From NCBI GenBank assembly GCA_002494015.1, contig DLAR01000087.1:625-28338 (forward strand): 27,714 nucleotides of DNA, read 5' to 3'. Of the stretch, positions 22,576-27,714 are shown piece after piece. Each line of letters opens with the position of its first letter. Position 1 is the stretch's first letter. Below the pieces are notes generated by a model. The model was not told the origin of the DNA. It did no database searches and worked only from the letters and a program-made list of their open reading frames with translations. The DNA comes from Porphyromonadaceae bacterium UBA7042. GTDB lineage: Bacteria; Bacteroidota; Bacteroidia; Bacteroidales; Muribaculaceae. The translations under genes were made by a program, and so were the position numbers.

Positions 22576-23878
22576 ATCGCGTGATGGCCATCGCGAGTGA
22601 GTCGCGACGGGAACGGAAGGAGTTGAATGTTTCGAAAATATCCATCAATGCGATTAGGGAGTTGCTGACCTGCGTGTCAATGGAACTTGAGGAGACCGAC
22701 GGACTGACATCCTGTCCCTGCAATAGTCCGGAGACTCCCGAAATCTGCCGGAACATCGATATCTGAAGATTAAGCATCTGTGACGCGGCGGGATTGACGT
22801 TTCCGGTTGTCAGTTGGAATGGCATCTGTTCGCAATGTCTCGACAGCGGAATCACGCCTCCGGGGACATTCCACATGTCAACGGCCTGCTGGACGGTATA
22901 CCCCTGCGGCAGTGCACCTTCGGGCAGAACCAAAAGGCTTTTGGCCGAGGCTGACATCATCTTGTCAAGAATGGTGATGGTGCGGTTGATGTGGAGCTGG
23001 TTGTCGACGACATCCTCGATAAAGGGATGGACCTCCCCGTCGGTCAGCGGGTAAAGGGTGATGGCAAACGGGTGCATACCCGAGGGAAACGGGGATGCGG
23101 TTTCGTCGAGCAGGGTGCCGTCGGGGGCGAAATATCGGCACACCCATTTTGCGTCGAAAACAGCCGGGTTGTCGGGACCGGGGGTTATGTCGCGGGTCCA
23201 CACCTCGATAACGCGGCATCGCGAGGGGTCGGAGGGGAGGTGAAAGACGGCCTCGTCGGAGGGGGCAAACAGGCTTGCCTGTGTGAACGGAACGCTGCGT
23301 GACAAGTCGGCGCCATAGGTTTCGGTTATAAATCTGTTGCGCTTGGCATCTCCGTGGCCGAAACGCATGATTGTCTCGGGCAGGGTCCATTCGTGGAGCA
23401 TTCCGATCAGCTCCATGTCGCTGCCTCGCGGGTCGGTGAACCGGGAGAAGAACACGCGCGAAGGTGACACGTTGTCGACCCATGTGCCCTGATACCCGAT
23501 GCGCCGTTCGTAAATGACGCGCTGCACGGCGCATCCCGAGATGAGAAATTCCTCCAGCAGGCGGCTGTCAAGCTCGTTGAGGTTGTTGCGGGCGGCCATG
23601 TCGGGAGGTAGGGTTGACACAAATGAGCGTTCTGATGAGACAAGGGCGCGGAAACGCCCCACCACGCTCTTGACGAGGTTGCGCAACAAGTTGTTGGTCA
23701 GGGGATACATGCCGTCTTTGCGCATACGGTCACCTTCGGTCATTGTAACGCCGTCTTTTCCGACGGTCTTGTCGTCCCATTGACGGCCGTAGGTGAAGTT
23801 TTTCATACGGGTGCGCACACGGCGCATCTCGCCGCATGCCATCCAAGCATCGCGGGCGGAAGTGAATTGTGGAAACAT
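22574..23878 (-). CDS. Phage portal-like protein, isolated from other phage genes
   Basis: A 434-residue cytoplasmic protein without a signal peptide. Segments such as MYPLTNNLLRNLVKSVVGRF, RLLEEFLISGCAVQRVIYER, and the late part (NQLHINRTITILDKMMSASA, then a Gln- and Ser-rich end) resemble P22-like portal proteins of Bacteroidetes phages as I remember them. A portal is the ring through which phage DNA enters the capsid. Here no terminase, capsid or tail gene is visible, and the neighbours are housekeeping genes (mutS, infB operon), so it could be a prophage remnant or a domesticated gene. The reading frame is intact. It lies 59 bases after a 173-residue gene in the same transcript. The assignment is by pattern recall only. 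Confidence 0.6.
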   Translation of the reverse strand: MFPQFTSARDAWMACGEMRRVRTRMKNFTYGRQWDDKTVGKDGVTMTEGDRMRKDGMYPLTNNLLRNLVKSVVGRFRALVSSERSFVSTLPPDMAARNNLNELDSRLLEEFLISGCAVQRVIYERRIGYQGTWVDNVSPSRVFFSRFTDPRGSDMELIGMLHEWTLPETIMRFGHGDAKRNRFITETYGADLSRSVPFTQASLFAPSDEAVFHLPSDPSRCRVIEVWTRDITPGPDNPAVFDAKWVCRYFAPDGTLLDETASPFPSGMHPFAITLYPLTDGEVHPFIEDVVDNQLHINRTITILDKMMSASAKSLLVLPEGALPQGYTVQQAVDMWNVPGGVIPLSRHCEQMPFQLTTGNVNPAASQMLNLQISMFRQISGVSGLLQGQDVSPSVSSSSIDTQVSNSLIALMDIFETFNSFRSRRDSLAMAITR

Positions 23879-23937
23879 GTTGACAAATAATTGTTATGGA
23901 TTATGGATGAGGTTTGGAGGTTGTTATGAAACACCCT

Positions 23938-24459
23938 CTAAATCAGGTCGAGTGCGCGGGTGTCGATGGGGTAGGATCCCGGGTCGGGGTCGCGCACGAC
24001 GGTTAGAGTGGTAAGGCGGCCTCGCGGAGGGACTGAACAGAGAGTCAGAACTCCGCCGCAGTGAATGGCGACGGGGGAGGATGACCCGGCGCGGGTGAAC
24101 TTGTGGCGTTGCCGCCGTGCGGTGGGCGAATGCGGGTCGGTGACTATCTGCGCGGGACAAGGCCACGACGAAACGACGACTTCTGTCACGCGACGGATTC
24201 CGGGCGGCAACGGTATGCGCGCAACCCCGTCGGGGTCACGCGACATTGCGACCTCCGTGGCGATGTCGGCAGTCACAAGCAGGTCGGGCGGCGCGGTGTC
24301 GAGCAGATTGAAGTACCAAGCCTCCATTTCGGCGACAACGATGGAGTCGAGGTCGATACCGTCGGTGCGCGTTACCGAGCAGTCGTTTCGCAGTGGCTCG
24401 TGATAGCGGTGGAGCCGCCACCGGGCAATCATTTCGGGTTGAGAAAGAGTAGTTTTCAT
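23938..24459 (-). CDS. Hypothetical partner of the portal-like protein
   Basis: A 173-residue protein from the ATG at 24459; a start 12 bases upstream is possible but less likely. It begins MKTTLSQPEMIARWRLHRYH. The middle contains IDLDSIVVAEMEAWYFNLLD and a Pro-rich segment (ARIPLPPGIRRVTEVVVSSW), suggesting a small beta-rich fold, without signal peptide or known motif. It is the first gene of a two-gene unit with the portal-like gene, driven by a perfect -7 box divergent from mutS. In phages a gene of this size near the portal could be a head-tail connector or neck protein, but nothing in the sequence proves that. Confidence 0.65.
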   Translation of the reverse strand: MKTTLSQPEMIARWRLHRYHEPLRNDCSVTRTDGIDLDSIVVAEMEAWYFNLLDTAPPDLLVTADIATEVAMSRDPDGVARIPLPPGIRRVTEVVVSSWPCPAQIVTDPHSPTARRQRHKFTRAGSSSPVAIHCGGVLTLCSVPPRGRLTTLTVVRDPDPGSYPIDTRALDLI

Positions 24460-24506
24460 AATAACACACAATTTTTATGGATAATTTACATCATGGACCG
24501 GATGTG

Positions 24507-24514
24507 CAAAGGTA
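24507..24514 (-). promoter_or_regulatory. -7 box of the portal-like two-gene unit
   Basis: The minus strand reads TACCTTTG, a perfect TAnnTTTG, about 47 bases before the ATG at 24459. It faces away from the mutS promoter, with 55 bases between the two boxes. Confidence 0.55.
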
Positions 24515-24569
24515 ATGCCGCGGAGCTGTGTTTTTGGTGCGATTATGTCGCATTTAGCGAAAAAATGAG

Positions 24570-24577
24570 TAATTTTG
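24570..24577 (+). promoter_or_regulatory. -7 box of mutS
   Basis: TAATTTTG fits TAnnTTTG exactly, 32 bases before the mutS ATG at 24610. The -33 element is not clear. Confidence 0.5.
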
Positions 24578-24609
24578 TGTGAGAATCAAAAGATAAAGCA
24601 CTCCTGTAT

Positions 24610-27234
24610 ATGGCAAAGAAGATAGTAGAGACCCCGCTGATGAAACAGTATCTTCAGATGAAGGCAAAGCATCCCGATGCGATACTGCTGTTCAGGGTGG
24701 GGGATTTTTATGAGACGTTCAGCGAAGATGCCATCACGGCCTCGGAGATACTTGGAATCACCCTGACACGCCGTGCCAACGGGGCGGCGCAGTCGGTGGA
24801 GCTTGCCGGGTTTCCGCATCATGCGCTTGACACCTATCTTCCGCGCCTCGTGCGCGCCGGAAAGCGCGTGGCTATATGCGAGCAGCTTGAGGATCCCAAG
24901 ACCACCAAGAAACTGGTCAAGCGCGGCATCACCGAGCTTGTGACTCCGGGCGTGGCCATCAATGACAATATCCTCGACCACCGCGAGAACAATTTCCTCG
25001 GTGCGGTGCATTTTGCCAAGCAGGGCGCGGTCGGCGTGGCGTTTCTCGACATATCGACAGGGGAGTTCATGACAGCCGAGGGCGACACTGACTATGTGGG
25101 GAAACTTCTCTCCAACTTCGCTCCCAAGGAGGTGCTTGTCGAGCGCGGGAAAAAGGCGTTGGTAAAGGAGGCTTTTGACGACAGTTACCTGCTGTCGGAG
25201 CTTGACGACTGGATGTTTACCCCCGAGGCCGCCCGTGACAGGCTGCTGAAACAGTTTGAGACCGCGTCGCTGAAGGGATTCGGTGTCGACCATCTACAGC
25301 TTGCCGTCGTCGCGTCAGGAGCGATACTTCATTATCTCGACATCACGCAGCACACCGGGTTGAGCCACATCACGTCGCTTGCCTGCATCGAGCGCGACAC
25401 CTCGGTGCGTCTCGACCGTTTCACGGTCAGGAACTTGGAATTGTTTCACCCGATAGGGGAGGGGGGCAAGAGCCTGCTTGACATCATAGACCGCACTGTC
25501 AGCCCGATGGGGGCGCGCCTGTTGCGCCGGTGGTTGTCGTTCCCGCTCAAGGATGCCGCCGAAATCAACAAGCGTCTCGATATAGTGGAATACTTTTTCA
25601 AGCACCCAGACGACCGCGAGGAGTTGCGCCGCTCGCTGGAGCATGTCGGGGACTTGGAGCGATTGACCGCCAAGATTGCCGCCGGTCGCGTGTCTCCGCG
25701 CGAGCTCGTGCAGGTCAAGACGGCACTGTCGATGATAGGGCCTGTAAAGAGACTGTGTGAGGAATCGGGAGAACCGGCGTTGCAGTCGATAGGGGAGCAG
25801 CTGAACCCCTGCGACACCATAGCCGAGCGCATCGCGCGCGAGATTGCCGACGACGCGCCCGCCGCGCTCAACCGAGGAGATGTAATCAAGGCCGGAGTCG
25901 ATGCCGAGCTTGACGAGTTGCGCGACCTCGCCCGCAGCGGCAAGGACTATCTGCTCGCCATCCAGCAACGCGAGATTCAGGCAACCGGCATCCCGTCGCT
26001 GAAAGTGGCGTTCAACAATGTTTTCGGTTACTATATCGAGGTGACCAACACCCACCGCGACAAGGTGCCCGCCGAGTGGATAAGGAAACAGACACTGGTC
26101 AACGCCGAGCGTTATATCACGCAGGAACTGAAAGAATATGAGGAAAAAATCCTCGGGGCACAGGACAAGATTGCGATTATCGAGCAGCGTATTTATACCG
26201 CGCTTGTCACCCGCATGACCGACTATATCCCAGCTATACTTCTCGACGCGTCGCTGCTGGCGCGCCTCGACGTGTTTGGCGCGTTCACCCGCGTGGCCCT
26301 TGAAAACCGCTACAACCGCCCTGTCGTGGACGATTCGCTTGAACTCGACATCACCGAGGGGCGTCATCCCGTCATCGAGCGTGAGTTGCCCCTGGGCGAG
26401 CCGTATATCACCAATTCGGTCAGCCTTTCCAACGAATCGACGCAGATAATGATGATTACCGGTCCCAACATGTCGGGTAAGTCGGCGTTGCTGCGACAGA
26501 CCGCGCTGATAGTGCTGATGGCCCAGCTGGGGTCATTTGTCCCCGCCGAGAGTGCGCGCATCGGGGTTGTCGACAAGATTTTCACCCGTGTCGGCGCGAG
26601 TGACAACATCTCGCTCGGCGAGTCTACTTTCATGGTCGAGATGAACGAGGCGGCCTCGATTCTAAACAACATGAGTCCCCGCTCGCTGATACTTTTCGAC
26701 GAGCTCGGGCGCGGCACGTCGACCTATGACGGCATCTCCATAGCATGGGCCATCGTCGAGCATATCCACAACTGCGGCGACATCCGTCCCAAGACGCTTT
26801 TTGCGACCCATTATCACGAACTGAACGAGATGGAGCGCAATTTCCCGCGCGTTGTCAACTATAACGTGTCGGTCCGTGAGATTGACGGCAAGGTGGTGTT
26901 TCTGCGCAAGCTTGCGAGGGGAGGGTCGGAACACAGTTTCGGTATCCATGTCGCCAGGCTGGCGGGTATGCCTCAGTCGATTGTGAAACGTGCCGGCGAG
27001 GTGTTGCGCCATCTTGAAAAGGTCAACCGCGACACCGACAGCGAGATTTCGCGTAATCTGGGCGATGTGTCGTCTCCTGCCGAGGAAGGGGTGCAACTCT
27101 CTTTCTTCCAGCTCGACGATCCGGTGCTGGCACAGCTGCGCGACCAGATTCTCGGCCTCGACATCGACAACCTCACCCCGATGGCCGCCCTCAACAAGCT
27201 CAACGACATCAAGAGCATCCTGACCGGGAGATGA
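24610..27234 (+). CDS. mutS: DNA mismatch repair protein MutS
   Basis: An 874-residue MutS, full length. The mismatch-binding domain has F33-Y-E35 within LLFRVGDFYETF. The connector and lever regions follow, then the ATPase with Walker A G618PNMSGKSA, D697-E698 of Walker B in LILFDELGRGTSTYDGISIA, and the conserved ATHYHEL. The Ala after GKS replaces the usual Thr; as far as I recall this is common in Bacteroidetes MutS and not a defect. MutS recognises base mismatches and small loops after replication and recruits MutL. The N-terminus MAKKIVETPLMKQYLQMKAK is standard for the family. It is divergent from the portal-like unit and no co-transcribed partner is visible. Confidence 0.98.
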   Translation: MAKKIVETPLMKQYLQMKAKHPDAILLFRVGDFYETFSEDAITASEILGITLTRRANGAAQSVELAGFPHHALDTYLPRLVRAGKRVAICEQLEDPKTTKKLVKRGITELVTPGVAINDNILDHRENNFLGAVHFAKQGAVGVAFLDISTGEFMTAEGDTDYVGKLLSNFAPKEVLVERGKKALVKEAFDDSYLLSELDDWMFTPEAARDRLLKQFETASLKGFGVDHLQLAVVASGAILHYLDITQHTGLSHITSLACIERDTSVRLDRFTVRNLELFHPIGEGGKSLLDIIDRTVSPMGARLLRRWLSFPLKDAAEINKRLDIVEYFFKHPDDREELRRSLEHVGDLERLTAKIAAGRVSPRELVQVKTALSMIGPVKRLCEESGEPALQSIGEQLNPCDTIAERIAREIADDAPAALNRGDVIKAGVDAELDELRDLARSGKDYLLAIQQREIQATGIPSLKVAFNNVFGYYIEVTNTHRDKVPAEWIRKQTLVNAERYITQELKEYEEKILGAQDKIAIIEQRIYTALVTRMTDYIPAILLDASLLARLDVFGAFTRVALENRYNRPVVDDSLELDITEGRHPVIERELPLGEPYITNSVSLSNESTQIMMITGPNMSGKSALLRQTALIVLMAQLGSFVPAESARIGVVDKIFTRVGASDNISLGESTFMVEMNEAASILNNMSPRSLILFDELGRGTSTYDGISIAWAIVEHIHNCGDIRPKTLFATHYHELNEMERNFPRVVNYNVSVREIDGKVVFLRKLARGGSEHSFGIHVARLAGMPQSIVKRAGEVLRHLEKVNRDTDSEISRNLGDVSSPAEEGVQLSFFQLDDPVLAQLRDQILGLDIDNLTPMAALNKLNDIKSILTGR

Positions 27235-27714
27235 ATTAACCCCATCGCATAGTAGCGATAAGCCGCTAAAGTGCATGGCAGCCGGTCTTGACAGGGAATG
27301 ACCGGCAGGTACGCCGCCGTAAAATAAGATATGTGCTCTTGACCACACGCGGCCCGCACCTAAAGGCGCGGTTGCATGTGGCTAACGTTGACACGCGGCC
27401 ATGCCGCGTAATCGGCGGCTCTGCCGCAAATAGGAAAGTTACTGTTCTGAGTGACTGGTGAATCTGTGTCGTGTCACGACGCGACTATGGGAACAGCCTC
27501 AATATAGTGAAAAGCCGCGGAGCGGCGAGGCCATACCCTAAAGTCAGCGACCTCGCGCCCGCAGAGAACAACGCGTAAAACATCTCTACGCACCCCCTCG
27601 GGGTGCACCCTCGCTAAACCCCATGTGGTCACTTCAAGACCACATGGGGTTTAGCACACGAGACACCTCAGAGGGTGTTGCAGAACTACCCTGATAAAAG
27701 CCTGTGAGATTTGA
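27235..27714 (+). ncRNA. Hairpin-rich noncoding end, candidate group II intron domain I (partial)
   Basis: No convincing ORF occupies these 480 bases, but many short stems do: GCCGGTC...GACCGGC (27282-27308), a nested stem around 27340-27380, ACGCGGC-CAT-GCCGCGT, GCGGC-TCT-GCCGC and GCCGC-GGA-GCGGC, plus an 18-bp perfect stem at 27613-27655. The stretch from CTATGGGAACAGCC through ATACCCTAAAG (about 27484-27543) resembles domain I of bacterial group II introns, for example the CUAUGGGAACG and GGAUACCCUAAAC segments of the lactococcal intron. GTGCT at 27333 is one possible 5' end, but I could not confirm an IBS-EBS match. If correct, a reverse transcriptase/maturase gene should follow beyond the window. 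Another structured RNA remains possible. Confidence 0.4.

Noticed and set aside
22574..24459. Active prophage
   Set aside because: Only a portal-like gene and one unknown partner are present. No integrase, terminase, capsid, lysis gene or attachment repeats were found.
25315..26367. 350-residue minus-strand frame inside mutS
   Set aside because: It lies fully opposite a conserved full-length MutS, has no recognisable motif and has shadow-like composition.
26461..26487. Walker A Ala in place of Thr as a MutS defect
   Set aside because: GKSA with intact Lys and Walker B is, as far as I recall, normal for Bacteroidetes MutS, so it is not evidence of loss of function.
27235..27714. RNase P RNA or tmRNA in the gene-free end
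   Set aside because: GGAAAGT and AAATAGG occur, but the other conserved RNase P segments (such as the ACAGAA-type end) are absent on both strands, and no tmRNA 3' end is seen.

Overview
The window looks like a chromosomal segment of a gut Bacteroidales bacterium, plausibly Muribaculaceae or a relative. This rests on recognition, not on a search. The supporting signs are Bacteroidetes-type promoters (a TAnnTTTG -7 box, often about 20 bp after a TTTG-like element) before most transcription units, almost no Shine-Dalgarno sequences, secreted proteins ending in a 'YNLxGxR...PxGIYI' sorting-like tail, and a mid-50s to 60% GC backbone broken by AT-rich islands.

Left third (1-10.5 kb, all minus strand, read right to left): a polymorphic-toxin locus. 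One promoter at about 10.52-10.55 kb drives a 2023-residue RHS/YD-repeat protein with a signal peptide and a HEVTH metallopeptidase-like C-terminal toxin. Its candidate immunity gene follows 4 bp later. Next comes a shorter chimeric RHS gene that repeats the last 1.19 kb of the RHS core but carries a different, JAB/JAMM-like toxin tail, then its own AT-rich immunity candidate. After that lies a decayed fragment of a third RHS gene, an orphan secreted immunity-like protein, and the start of a further secreted gene cut by the window edge. The N-terminus of the chimeric RHS resembles that edge gene, so it may be a deletion fusion. Every immunity candidate has a signal-peptide-like N-terminus, so protection probably occurs outside the cytoplasm.

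Middle (10.5-20.9 kb): a divergent secreted protein, an orphan LytTR response regulator, the conserved rimP-nusA-infB translation/transcription operon with a hairpin leader, a strong terminator inside an unusual array of 14-bp repeats, then an unusual end-to-end fusion of FolK (folate pathway) with an AlkD-like DNA alkylation repair domain, followed by a family 2 glycosyltransferase.

Right third (20.9-27.7 kb): a second secreted protein (minus), a self-contained 34-residue small ORF with its own promoter and terminator, a two-gene minus-strand unit containing a phage portal-like protein without any other recognisable phage gene, and divergent mutS. The last 480 bases hold no gene and are rich in hairpins. 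They resemble the 5' part (domain I) of a group II intron running off the window, but this is only a candidate.

The strongest items for follow-up are the FolK-AlkD fusion, the RHS chimera and ghost gene, the isolated portal-like pair, the small ORF unit, and the structured 3' end.
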